Of a stretch of DNA of 64,000 bases, positions 34,001-45,847 are shown piece after piece. The notes beneath the pieces are model-generated. The model saw nothing but the letters and a program-made list of their open reading frames with translations. It had not been told where the DNA came from and ran no database searches. Numbering within the stretch: the first letter of the stretch is position 1; each line of letters begins with the position of its first letter. The stretch lies in NCBI RefSeq assembly GCF_020520425.1, contig NC_079490.1:6262001-6326000 (forward strand), read 5' to 3'. The stretch is from Spinacia oleracea (Eukaryota; Streptophyta; Magnoliopsida; Caryophyllales; Amaranthaceae). Made by a program: the position numbers and the translations under genes.

Positions 34001-37000
34001 ATCAACCAATAAGATTTTAAATTTTTAATACACCTAACTCTTTGAAACATTAAACATAAAGTAAAAGAAAAAGTCCTCACAAAAGAAAGCGAACATATAA
34101 GCAAAATGAAATCATCACCTGAATTTGAATCTTGTTTCCAGCGGTTATATTCGATATTGTCCAACATGCTTCCTTCTTGATGCTTTTTTTGTGATTTTGA
34201 GTGAGAAGTTGGTTAAGACAAGGAAGGACGTTGTTGTCTAATACAAACTGCAAAGTCCACAAAACATGTCAGGTAAAGTAAAAAGTGGGAGAAAAATATT
34301 TGACATGAAAATATAGAAGGAAATGAAATATTATCCCTAGTTCCCTAAAGTGATAGCTACTGGTAAGAATAGGCTTGACCATTTTGGACCACTTTTCCCC
34401 CATTAATCTTTATATTTCAAACTTATTCCCTGGGGAGATGATCTAACATTATCCTTGCACAATGTCATAGCCTAAAACAAATGTCCCAACCTTATAATCC
34501 AAAAATTAAATTTTAAATTACTCCTAGCCTTTCTTAATTCCTTCGGCTAAAGCAACCTCCAGAAGTTGGCTGGATTTCTACCACGCAAGCTACATTATAT
34601 TCCAATTTGACCGTTGTAGAAAAGTAATGATGCATTTCTCTTTTAGGATGACTAAAATTTGGGGGAAACTGGAAAGTTAATTTTTAATTGGTGTAATTCA
34701 TGACAATAATCAAGTTTTTTCATCTTTCGGCTAATTAAACTAGTCATTGTGTATTTAATTCCCCAATAATGTATTGAATTAAATTTAAAATTTAATTATT
34801 TGGCAACAAAGTTTTTTTTTTACTGTACGCAATTAAAAAGAGCATACAACAGTATTGCATGGGAAAGTTGAAGAGTCAATTGTTCAATTCGAGGACAAAT
34901 TGATTATGTCAAGGATTATCGTCTGCAAATGTGTCCTCGAATTGAACCATTAGCTCTTCAACTTTTCCAGCAAGGTTGTTGCATGCTCTTTTTAATTGCA
35001 CACAACAACAACAAAATTTCTTTATTGCCAAAATAATTAAATATAAATTTTGTCGACAAAAAAATATTTAATTCAATACATAAGTGGGGCATCAAATACA
35101 AGATGGCTAGTCTAATCCTCCGGAAGATAAAAGAACTTGATTATTGTCATGAATTACACCAATAATTAATTAACCTTCACACATTAGTCCCAAAGGAGAA
35201 ATGCGTCATTACTTTTCCTACAACAGTCAAGTTGACATAGGCAACGAAAGCATAAAGATTACCAAACATAAGCACACCAAGATCAGTACCTGGGTCTGAT
35301 TATCATCTCCTGTGACAATATTCCCAACTGTTCGAAGAGCAGGAATGAGAACTGTTGGCGAAGGATGGCTAGACGAAGAAAAAAATACATGAGTCACAAC
35401 GTCAACAATATAATGTGTTCCAATAAATTAATCCCCAAACTAAAACATCATAAATGAAAACACGTATATCTAGAAGAAATCAAAGTAGCACATAAGTAAA
35501 ACATACAGAAGGAGCTGCATGAGCCGTGGGCATACACCAGATTCTATGACAGCCTGAATTTTGTCGTTAGGGCCATCAGATAAATAAGAAAGGGCCCAGC
35601 AGGCATCTGTCAAAACCTCTTCATCATTTAGGTGGATAAGGTGTCGAAGGACTGGTAACGCAGGTTTAACCTGAGAAAACCAAGCAAAATGTATTCAATG
35701 GCATGGCCTCTCACTCAAAACTTTCGATCTAATTAATGCCATCTCAGCTAATATAAAACCTGTTCAAATGGTGCTGGTGGTTTGCCACGACAAAAGTTGG
35801 ACAACGTCCAAGTAGCATTCCTTAGCATTGACAGTTTGGAGTTTTCATTCAGCTGAGATAACAATGGCACAAGCGCACCATGACCCAGTACAAGATCTCT
35901 ACAGGTGGGAGAATCACCAGCAACATTTCCCAAAGCCCACACTGCCTGCGCGTTAAATGGCAATGATAGAATTTGTGAAGTCTTACATCTTATAACACCA
36001 TCATTGAGAAAGATTAACATGACCATGGCACAAAGGAGATAAACAGAATTTAAATATAAAAAGTTAAAAAATAAAAACTGAAATTGACATAAAGAGAACT
36101 AATTCACCTAACAAGTACCTATGTAACCACTTTGAAACATCTCTTTTACTCCAAAAGAAAATTGAAGAAAAGGCGTATCAGAGGTGGAGGGGAGGGTTGG
36201 GGACATGAGCATAAAGGCATCAATGCAAACTTTGAGACAATGTGAATTTTTGTAAGAACAAAGATACAATGGATTTAAAACATGTTTACAATCGAGTTAA
36301 CTAAAAATATGTACAACATGAAGTGACAAAAAAAAATCAAGAAAAATCACCTGTTCCCGGACATCATCACTAGCAGATGCAAGGAGTTGAACAAACTTTG
36401 GGACAGCACCATGGTCAATTACAACTCTTGTATGCTCCGAAGTCCCAGATGCCACATTGGTCAGAGCCCACGCTGCCTCGAACTGTAGATAAGATAAATA
36501 AATGAATTTTTAAATGGTGACCTCTAAGGGATATCAAAACTGAGACAAATCAATTGACTAGGATCCCACCTGAAGTTGAGGTAGATCATGCCTGTCAAGA
36601 AATTCCACAAATTTCGGGACAACACCAGCTTTAATAACTTCATCAATTGGAGGACATCGTTCTACACAGGAATGCAATAAATATAAAAATTGTGTTTCAT
36701 GATAGAAGACATCGTTCTACACAGGAATGCAATAAATATAAAAATTGTGTTTCATGACAGAAGAGTACACCAAAGTGGCGAGTTCATACTAACCAATAGA
36801 CAAAAGCTTCCTGAATTGAGTAGTTGCCTCTAACTGAATATTGGGATCAGCAGAAGCCACTCCTTGAACCATTACAGGGATGCTTTCCAACTGTTACAAA
36901 ACAGAATGAGGAGACAGTTTAATAGTGATATGGTACCACTGGAGTAGTTGCCTACATGTCTCGTTGCCATTCGAAACTAACAACATTTTCCCACTCATGG

Positions 37001-38913
37001 ATGTTGAAAAAACCAAACACGCCCATATTAAAACAAGAACCACTATTAAAAGTTTAAATCAGATTAAAGGAAGTTTAAACCATATTAAAGCAAAATTCTA
37101 GTGACTGAGTTAAGACTTAAGACCCTCTAAACATTTCTCAAAGTATAAATGATTCACAACCTAGTTGCTTCATTGTTTATATTACCTGTAATGACATTTA
37201 TCTAAATACTCTGACACTACTCATACTAAAAGAATTAGTGTTGAAGTCTTTTTTAAATACTAGGTATATATTGTATCGCAATAAAAAAGCATGCTAGACA
37301 GGAGACACACTTCTATTGACAACAAACTTATATAAACCCTTAATTGAAATTCCAGGCTAGCTTAAAGCCAATATTTGGCTTTAGATTATGATGGAATTAA
37401 AAAAACAACTAAATACGCAAGGCTTCTCATTGGATTGTAAAAAAATAGCTAAAGGTCAATGCATAAGATTTAGAGTCAACTGGAAACATCTTCTCTATAT
37501 CTCTCATGACGGCTCAAGCCATTTTAGAGGACAATATATTATTTAAGACATCTGATAAATCACCTGATCTAGTGATCACAGATATTTTTCTTTTTTCTAA
37601 AGTCACATAACTATATAAACTCATAGACATATTCACTAGAGACCAGAAAAAATAACTAATGGACAAATCACTACACGATTAACAGTGTATAATAGTGTAA
37701 GATGTCCATATCAGTAACCTTGCACTCCTTTGGTTTCTAGCAGTAGGATGCATGGAGAAGCCAACAAGGCAGCAGATTCCATGAAAGTAAAGATAACTTA
37801 GTGTTGTACAGGTTGCAATGTTGCATCTACAAGAATACAAGCCCAAGTAGAATAAATTCTTCCGATCCCACCCTATACCCCTCAAAAAAAAATAAACATA
37901 TCCACTCAGCATAGAGTATTACGAACTCCCTTTAGCTCACAGCTCTAGAAAGACAACGCAAGCAGTGTCACAGAGTCTCCGTCAAACTCCATTATTAATT
38001 ATACTAAGGTTTATGAACATTCAGCAGCCCACACGTAACTAACTTGGTAGCAATCATATTTAGTCTCCTAAACACGGCATGACGGCAATAGTCTTCCTAC
38101 TAGAATGCCTAAATCCCAAAGTTTCACATTTAGTAAAAGGTACATGGTGTTAGAGTGGAAACATCTAAATAATCACAATCTCCATCCCTTCAAAGAAAGA
38201 ACTTAGCAAACTAACTTGGCAAAGATCTATGTCCTTGAGAATTTCATTCTAACCCAAAATACTCGATAGGCAACAATGATCTCACCCCCAAACAGTACGA
38301 ACAAAATTGATGATCACGCCTGATATCCGATCCAGACCCCAAAATCCAAGTAACATAACTCTCTGGATTCAAAATTCCGCTGCCAGAAAACCCAAAACTC
38401 CATTCATCGCAGTTATCAATTCATTGTTATCCCTCTATAGGCAATCTCGGTCAAAACCCATCAAATCTGAGCTCTAGCATCAACTAAACTTCGGGGAACA
38501 AACACAACACAGTAAATCAAGCATATAACTACACTTTCCAAGTAAACCCAAAACCTAAACCTAATTAAAAAGTTGAAAAAACATAGATTAAAGGAAACAA
38601 ATCAAAAGATCGGCACAAAATCGAAACACTACGAACTTCAAAAAAACCGAATTGAGAGGAAAAATGAATGTGTGATTTACGAAATTATCACCTTCTTCTC
38701 CATATTCTGAGAAACATCGTGATTAAGGGGCTGTTGAGGGTGAGATGGAAGAGCGAAACCTTCACGACGCTTCTTCAACAGGTTATCTTCCCTCTTATTC
38801 TTCCTGATCTCCACCAAATTGTCCTCCCTACGACGGCGAGCTTCGTCGGCATCCACCCCAATTTTGTAGGACTTCTTCCTCACCTCGGTCCTCGAATTAG
38901 GTCGCAGCGACAT
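31034..38913 (-). CDS. IMPA: Importin subunit alpha (nuclear import receptor), ten exons
   Basis: Exons: 38913-38692, 36890-36794, 36661-36570, 36482-36351, 35945-35760, 35670-35507, 35368-35290, 34247-34119, 33669-33542, 31415-31034. They total 1,611 bp (536 aa), all in phase with GT-AG junctions. Importin alpha binds nuclear localisation signals and hands cargo to importin beta. Exon 1 ([20 protein letters not shown]...) is the importin-beta-binding domain with basic runs EARRRRED and KKRREG. Exons 2-10 carry about ten armadillo repeats, with the Trp/Asn ladder ([72 protein letters not shown]). The tail has an acidic EEEEEQ patch and Gly/Phe-rich end PAGGFKFG, typical of plant IMPA1/2/4 types. 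It appears complete. Intron 1 is 1.8 kb and intron 9 is 2.1 kb, with no nested gene. Confidence 0.96.
34678..35173. repeat. Imperfect foldback MITE in importin alpha intron 7
   Basis: Outer ends attggtgtaattcatgacaa and the complement ttgtcatgaattacaccaat pair. Further inward gaagagtcaattgttcaatt pairs with aattgaaccattagctcttc, around a centre near 34930. Arms are about 220 bp with many mismatches, so the insertion is older than the 3960-4528 palindrome. Non-coding. Confidence 0.8.
36654..36763. repeat. 55-bp tandem duplication spanning an importin alpha splice acceptor
   Basis: Two copies (36654-36708, 36709-36763) differ by about one base. Each contains acatcgttctacacaggaat. The left copy includes the acceptor and first bases of exon 3 (TAG|AACGATGT on the minus strand), so the same acceptor is repeated 55 bases upstream in intron 2. 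Confidence 0.85.
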
Positions 38914-39358
38914 TGTTGATTATCTTCTTCGGTAATTTTTTCTGGGAAGATTGATTTCAAGGTGTTCGACGAAATGCCGCAATGAGCAGTTTTTGCAGAA
39001 GGAGGAGAGAGAAAAGCGAGAAGTTGAGAAATGGGGAAGACGGGAGAAGAGGAGAGGTTGTGAATGGGGGGAAGTGGGAAGGGAGTGAGTTGGATGGTTC
39101 TATTTTTAATTAATAAAAATTAAAGAAAAAGAAATGGGCGGGTTTGGGTTTCGAAATGGGCGGGTTTGGAATGAGAAATGGAGGAATTCTTCGGGTTTTA
39201 ATTTTGGTTTTGGAATGTGCCAGCTCAAATGATATTGCAACGACTTATTTCTATTTGGGGCCCAATCCAGATATGTTACTTGTTCGTGTGTTCGAAAATG
39301 GAAACTAACTACTCCGTAGTGTTTATTTCGGCGACGCTCCGAATAAAACGTAGAATCC
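38914..39358. promoter_or_regulatory. Leader and promoter region of importin alpha
   Basis: Upstream of the minus-strand start codon: a stretch rich in gga/gag (plus strand), CT-rich in the sense of the gene to about 39090, as common in plant leaders, then ordinary DNA up to a Stowaway at 39361. No certain TATA box. Confidence 0.35.
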
Positions 39359-39360
39359 TA

Positions 39361-41380
39361 CTCCCTTCGTCCCACAATATAGTGTCTGTTTTCTTAATTC
39401 GGTGTCCCTTAATGATGTGTCTATTTCTATTTTAAACTATTAATTTTTTCTCATAATACCCTCATAAAGAATTTGTAATGCCAATATTATCCGTAAAAAG
39501 TCAGACATTTGTACTTTGAAAATCGTACTATCTGATTTTTATTCAACCCATGTATTTGTTTTTCGAGCGGATGTTGGCCTCACCCAACCCCGCGAAGAAC
39601 GATGAAACTTATGAGCTGGAACTGCAATGGGCTTGGCAACCCATTGACAGTTAAGGCTCTCCAAGATTAGTGTTGGAGAGATATTCCAAATGTGGTGTTT
39701 GTTATGGAGACGAAGATTGATGCTAGGAGGTTGGAGGTAATTCGAAATAGATGTGGTTTTATGAACGGTGTTTGCTTCGATAGTAATGGAAGATCGGGAG
39801 GATTGGGTTTGTGGTGGCGGGATGCAAATATTACTGTCCAATGGTATTCTATTATCATATTGAAGTTGTGGTTTGTAACAGTGATAACAACCCTTGTTGG
39901 AAGGCGGTGGGTATATATGGATGGCCGGAGGCGGCAAATAAGCATTATATGTGGGGGTTAATGAGGAGAATTAACAGCTTTAATTCACTCCCACTACTAA
40001 CGTTTGGGGACTTTATTGAGATTTTTGGAATGCAAGAAAAAATATGGGGGAGCTATACAGTGGCGGACCCAGGAATTTGATAATGGTAGGGCACTAATGC
40101 GCTATTTATCTGTTTAACCACATATTTTTTTGAAGTAAGAAATATCTTGATAGCCGTAATAAAACGGTATGTACAAAGGTGAATACCAAAAAAGGCCCAC
40201 TTCTAAGTTCACACCTTCTCTCTGTTCATCTCACAATTCTCTCTCTTCCTCTACACCATTATCCTAATTTTTGAGCTCTTTGGTTCTTCGTTTCTAGGTT
40301 CTGTTTCTCTCTGTTCTGGTTTTTAGTTTCTGGGTTCTGTTTCTTCGTTTCTAGGTTCTTAAATCTGGGTTCGTATTTTCTTTGTTCTAGGTACTTAAAT
40401 TTGGGTTTGTGTTTTTTTCGTTTCTAGTTTTTGTTTCTTCGTTTCTGGGTTCTTAAATCGTTGAAGGAAGAAACTTTATTCACAGCGAAACAAATCAGCT
40501 GATGACTTATTATTGACCCTTATGGCCCCAAGACATTTCTTTAGTAACCAAGAATCATCTGAATAGGAGATGTGTTCTCAAATCTGGGTTCATTCGTGGT
40601 TTCAAGATGATGACTCGTACAAACATAATTAAAATGTTTAATTGCTGTTTTTTTATCAAAAAAATAAAATTAAAATCCTAACACTTATAAAGTCTCATAC
40701 TTTATTTACTATTCACGCAATAGTGTTTTCCCATCATGTCCCCATTTTGTACTTTATTTTCTATTTTGTCTTATTCTTAATAATAGTGTAAATCCCATAT
40801 TACCCTCAGAGTTTGGGTCATCTTGCACTGCCAGGCGCTAGCCACCAGCCACGCTTTTGTCTTATTCTTATCAATAGTGTTGAGACATTCATACACTTGG
40901 TCATATTGCTACCTTCTGTCTTTTTTTCTTTTTTTTTTTTCTCATTTGCCTTTTCTTTTTCCTTTTACGGCCAACCCAATAACTCATTTCACCAAATTTC
41001 TTCCGTCACTCTTACTAGCCTAGCTTTCCTCTGCCCACTCGTCTCACCTATCAATGTTGTTGCTTGTGGAATGCTACAATATCAATGACACAAATATTGT
41101 AAACGTATGTATAATTTCATATTATTACTTACATGCAAATCGAACTTTAGCATTGCTTTCTAGCATATAACGTAAATTTATAAATGTTAGTATTTTATGT
41201 AACATTTTTGCAAACTAAATTTGTATACCTTGGGGATCGTGCGCGCTAGCACACGGTCCAACAACTAATTAAATAAAACATGTACTTTATCTTGAAAGTA
41301 CAAACAATGATTTATGTTATCCTTTACCTTAATAACTGTGATTTTGGTCAAAAGGACACTATATTATGGGACGAAGGGAG
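39361..41380. mobile_element. Stowaway-type MITE enlarged by nested insertions
   Basis: Left end ctcccttcgtcccacaatat and right end atattatgggacgaagggag are complementary and flanked by TA (39359-39360, 41381-41382). About 170 bp at each side belong to the MITE. The middle (about 39540-41275) is foreign: a LINE 5' fragment, then a segment starting cagtggcggacccagg (about 40070) and CT-rich DNA. The right inner border reads gatcgtgcgcgctagcacacg, a motif similar to ccgtgcatcgcacga at about 5766. Confidence 0.75.
39603..40060 (+). mobile_element. LINE ORF2 endonuclease fragment
   Basis: Reads MKLMSWNCNGLGNPLTVKAL, then VVFVMETKIDARRLEVIRN and GRSGGLGLWWRDANITVQWY. This is the start of the L1-type apurinic endonuclease (MSWNCRGLG ... 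METK ... GGLGLWW). It covers only the first third of the endonuclease, with stops and a frame change; reverse transcriptase is absent. It lies inside the Stowaway at 39361-41380. Confidence 0.85.
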
Positions 41381-41499
41381 TATATGTTAATATTTTTTAC
41401 ACATTGTTCACGTTTTATGTACGCAGTATCATGTTTTAGTAATAGTGTTCTTCATTCTTTTCGGGTTGTTAGTATTTGTAAATCATACAAATATCTAAT

Positions 41500-44070
41500 T
41501 AATGTCTTTTGTTCGGGCCCCTATGTGACCCACTTTTACAAAAATTACCAAAATACCCCCCATCAAGGGAAATTACTCAAATACCCTCAAACACAAACCC
41601 CCTGATGGGCTCAGACCATAATCTCAGGGCCAAAATAACAGCCTCCTGCAGGCCCATAATTTCATACCCCTACAATTGCTCATATTTACTAATAATGCCC
41701 TCCGGTATTACTATATATATGACCCACCTAATCATTACTCTGGTATGCAATTATTCTCACACTGACTCTCTCACTACTTTCTCTCTCTAACTATACCTGA
41801 CTTGAGCGTTGGAGAGGGTTTTCTCGGGAACCCCCCCGAGCCAGTTTACGTTTGCCCTTTTGTAGGAAAACGACAGCCAGATTGGAGGAAAATAACAGCC
41901 CTGGTTGACGAGACTTCCCTTATTTTCACACTTAGCATTTTCTTCGCAGAAACAGTTGGCGTCGTATGTGGGGAAGTCAACTATAAGCCATGGTTAATAC
42001 TCGACGAACCAGGACACACTCCTCCTCTCATCGATCAGAATCTCATCCCAATTACGTGTTAATGCCTACTCCGCGGAACGGAGATGATCACGATGGTGAT
42101 CAGGACCATGAGAACCAACAACCCCATGTCGAGGGTCACCCCGAGAACTTGGTCACCAAAAAGGACCTGGGGCATATGGTTGCTCAAGTCAATGAGGCTA
42201 TCCGCAACCTCCAAGGAATGGGAGAGGGACCTTCAAGGAAACAGCCAAACCGCCCTATCAGCTCAAGGGTGAGCACATCATCTCATACCATCCACGGGGC
42301 ACAGCCTCGAAGTGTGATGGACATGCTAGGTGATAGGGGTGGGGCACAGCCTCGCCCTCACCAACCAAGGGCCAGTCAAGATGCACGTCGGGTAATTGAA
42401 GAACGACAGCTGCACAGAGGAGACCTTGATGCTCGAGACCTCTTGCACAGGAGGCGCCTCGAACAATCCAAAAGGCCATCAGGAATGATAGGATCACCCG
42501 AGGTCTACCCCCCTCTAGTGCTAAGACTACTGCCTCCGCACGAGACCACCCCACTCCTTCAAGGCAAGTCGAATCGATCGATGTCAGCTCCCGTAGGACA
42601 TCTCCTAGGAGGCACTTACCTTCTCCTATAAGGAGACGTCACTCACCCCCCAGCCGAGTTAGACGTCACTCACCCCCTACCCGGGTTAGAGGCCATTCCC
42701 CGAGGATAAGGGTTTCACCCCCCGATCAACAGCCAGGAGCTCATTCACCTTCTCATCATCCAAGGCATCGTTCACCCTCAAGAATAGGAAGGAGCCCTCC
42801 ACGCCGTGAGCGAACATACTCGCTTCTCCCAAAGAGCAGAGGTAGACATACCTCCCTAAGAGGAAGATGGGGCTCCCCTCCACCAAGAGATGATAGGCGT
42901 ATGCATACTTCATCATTACAAGAGGCTCTCACTCCCTTCTCCCAAGAAATAATGAACACCCCCCGCCGAGACAAAGTGAAGGTCCCTACCATCGAGCCTT
43001 TCGATGGAACTACTAATCCAGAAGAGCACATGGCTGCCTATGCGGCTCAGATGAACTTCCAGACTAGGTGTGGAGCTGCTTGGTTCAGGTACTTCCCCAC
43101 ATCCTTGAAGGGTCTTGCACTTATCTAGTTCAACAAGAACGTGCCAAATGGGAGTATCAAGCGCTACAGTGAGCTTGAAAAGGTATTCATCAGCCAATTT
43201 GTTGCAGGTCGAAGACATCAAAAGACAAGTGTTAACTTAATGGCGGTCAGACAGGGAGAGACGGAGAACCTTCGCAACTATATCCATAGGTTCAATGAAG
43301 AAGTCCTAAAGATACACAATCTCAAGGACGAAACCAAGTTCGCAGCCCTCTTGGCGGGGCTTCAGCCAGATGACTTCAAATTCGAGTTGATCAAGTCCGG
43401 GGTGTCCAACCTCGAGTAAGCAATGGAGAAGGCCCAAATGCACATTCAAGCCACAAATATTTGTAAGATCAATTGGGATGGTGAGAGTGGAACAAGGCAA
43501 AAAAAAGCCCAATTGGGGAGAGACCTCAAAATCTGACAATAAGAAGAAAGAAAACGGCAGCCACGACCAAACTCAACCCTCCCTCAAAAAGTCAGTTATG
43601 GTTGACAACCATGGTGAGGATCCGAGGTATAACCGCAATAGGCGAGAGATTTACCTTGATCTCAAAGGAAAAGACATCATCCCTAAGCCACCTGCAATCC
43701 GTACGCCCGAAGCAAAGCGAGACAAGTCACTTTGGTGAGAGTTTCACCACGAGTGCGGGCACACCACACAGAACTGTAGGGAGCTGAAAAGGGCACTGTA
43801 TCACTTGGCCGGCAAGGGCAACCTGAATAATTACTTAAGGAAGAATCCTCCCCCAAAAGAAAAAGCCAAAGAAAAGGAGTCCCCTAGTGATGATACGGGA
43901 GACTACATTGGAGTGATAGCCGGAGGCTTGGCAACAGGCGGGTCTATGAGCAAGGCGAAGGATAGCTTATGGAGTTATGGGAACTTGAACATCAAGTCCT
44001 AAAAGTGACATCGGCTTCTCAAACATCCCCGGTGATGACATTTGGTGGGAGCAATGGCCACCCAATTCAA
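41500..44070 (+). mobile_element. Ty3/Gypsy LTR retrotransposon relic, Tat/Athila-like, LTR end plus gag
   Basis: A fossil. Parts in order: a probable 5' LTR (about 41500-41955, with a tatatatatga box near 41710), a tggcgtcgtatgtggggaa stretch that fits the primer-binding region of Tat-type elements, then a gag region (about 41990-44000). The gag shows an N-terminal Arg/Ser-rich part, the Retrotrans_gag core (PTIEPFDGTTNPEEHMAAY; FISQFVAGRRHQKTSVNLMA) and a basic tail. Protease, reverse transcriptase, integrase and a second LTR are not in the window. It is broken, with several breaks, and 3'-truncated. Age: moderate. Both outer ends are approximate. Confidence 0.75.
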
Positions 44071-45379
44071 GAGTCCCATGATTCAGGGGTGAGTAGTTAA
44101 TTCAAAAATCCATAAGCTTGGTTTTTCTCGATTTCGATTTTTCTTGAGTAGTTGATTGTTCCCTTCTTTTTAGCATCAGTTTGTTTAGTTAAATGCATGA
44201 TTTATAATTTTGCTTCGTCATGTCCAATTTAAGGGGTTTTTTTGATAATTTTTGTTCATAGTAATAGGCATAACGTAATAGCATGCTTCTTCTGCGCATG
44301 AGTAGTTGAATACTCCGTATTGCAGTTGTATAGTTTATTGAATTACAGTTTTTTTCGTTGTGTGACCCTGGTTGTTGTATTTGTGGCTTTGGTTGTTTAT
44401 TTCCTCTTGTCTGTTGATATTGTGAGGGCTTTGGTTGTACGAGGTTTGATTTTTATGCTTTTTGATTAATAAAATTTACTTACCAACAAAAAACAATAAA
44501 ACATTTTCATAATTCTTAGATGTTCCTGTAATGTTGTACTATGAAATTTATGTCATGATAAAAATTGTATATTTTGCCTAACCATTTGCAGATGGAAGGT
44601 CACTAGCTAGAGTTATTGGCCTCGCAAAATCTAACTTAAAGGTATAACCCATGAGTTAGTATTCAATGTCATTTTTCTCATGTATTAGTATTCCATGTCC
44701 TTTTTGCATTTGACCTGAATTATGTGAAAATTTGTGTTGTTTTGTGGGTTTGAGTTTAATTTATATGTGGAGATTGTTTATCTTCAAAAAATGAATATAG
44801 ACAGTGTTTATGTTATTCGATTTTTGTGTTTCAGTCGCACAATGCATTTAGATGAGGATATTTGGTCGTATAGGAAGAGGAGGGAAAGACTAACCTTGTA
44901 TTTGGTCATATAGGGAGAGGAGTATATAACACAATGTATTTCATTCTCTTTATCTTACTCTTGAAATTGTTACAATAATGTTTTCTGAATCTTGAACATG
45001 CTTTATCTTCTAGACGCATCCTATGTTTCAGTAGTTTCATACCTTGATTTTTCTTTGTTCGATATAAATAAAGGACTTAGTGATAGGTGCAAATGAGCTA
45101 AGTTTTGGAGATTGGCAATTTTGAGAAGTTAGGAATAAAACTCTTGATTGACGAATGTAAGTCTTATGGTCTTTAAAATCTCCCAAATCAATCTTGATGC
45201 CTTCATTGACTCGAAATGTCATAGACCCAAAATGTCATAGATCGGGGAAGCACTACATGAAAAACTTATCATATATATTTTTGTTGTGTATTTTGTATAG
45301 CTCTCACTAAATCTTTATACCTATTAGAGAAATCAAGCTAAGTGAGACTAGCAATTTAGCAGCTTTACAAGCTATCCTA
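44071..45379. other. Spacer of unknown origin
   Basis: AT-rich DNA with no credible coding. A short stretch bounded by splice-like signals (tttgcag at about 44590, aaaggtata at about 44640) has no open frame I can name. It lies downstream of the dirigent pseudogene and may hold its 3' UTR. Confidence 0.35.
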
Positions 45380-45847
45380 TTAATTTTTTTTTGTACATAT
45401 AACCGAGAACTCGAGTACGGTCTCAAGGCCATCACTCTCTTGCTGATCGACAGGAGGGAGTGTTTTTACGACAGCAAATCCCTTGGCATTGACATACTTT
45501 TCGGTTCCACCCATGACAACAACAACAGATTCAGAGACAACAGTCTGATGAACCCCAAAGAAGTTGATACTGTTATGATAACCACCTTCTTGGAACATAG
45601 CAGTAATGGTCATGGTTTGGGTCTTTCCATATACCGAGTTATATACATAAAACCCTGAGCCCGACCTACCATACCTAAGTTGAGTGCATGACCTTCAGTG
45701 AGTTCATCACAACTGCTATCATAGTTCCAAACATTAGCTGCTGCAGACTTGTTCCTAAAGAGAGTTGTGCTCCATTAACAACTGGGAATCCATTCCCTCC
45801 AACGTAGTTGTTACCACTGTTCTGTATCGCATTAGAGTTGACACCAC

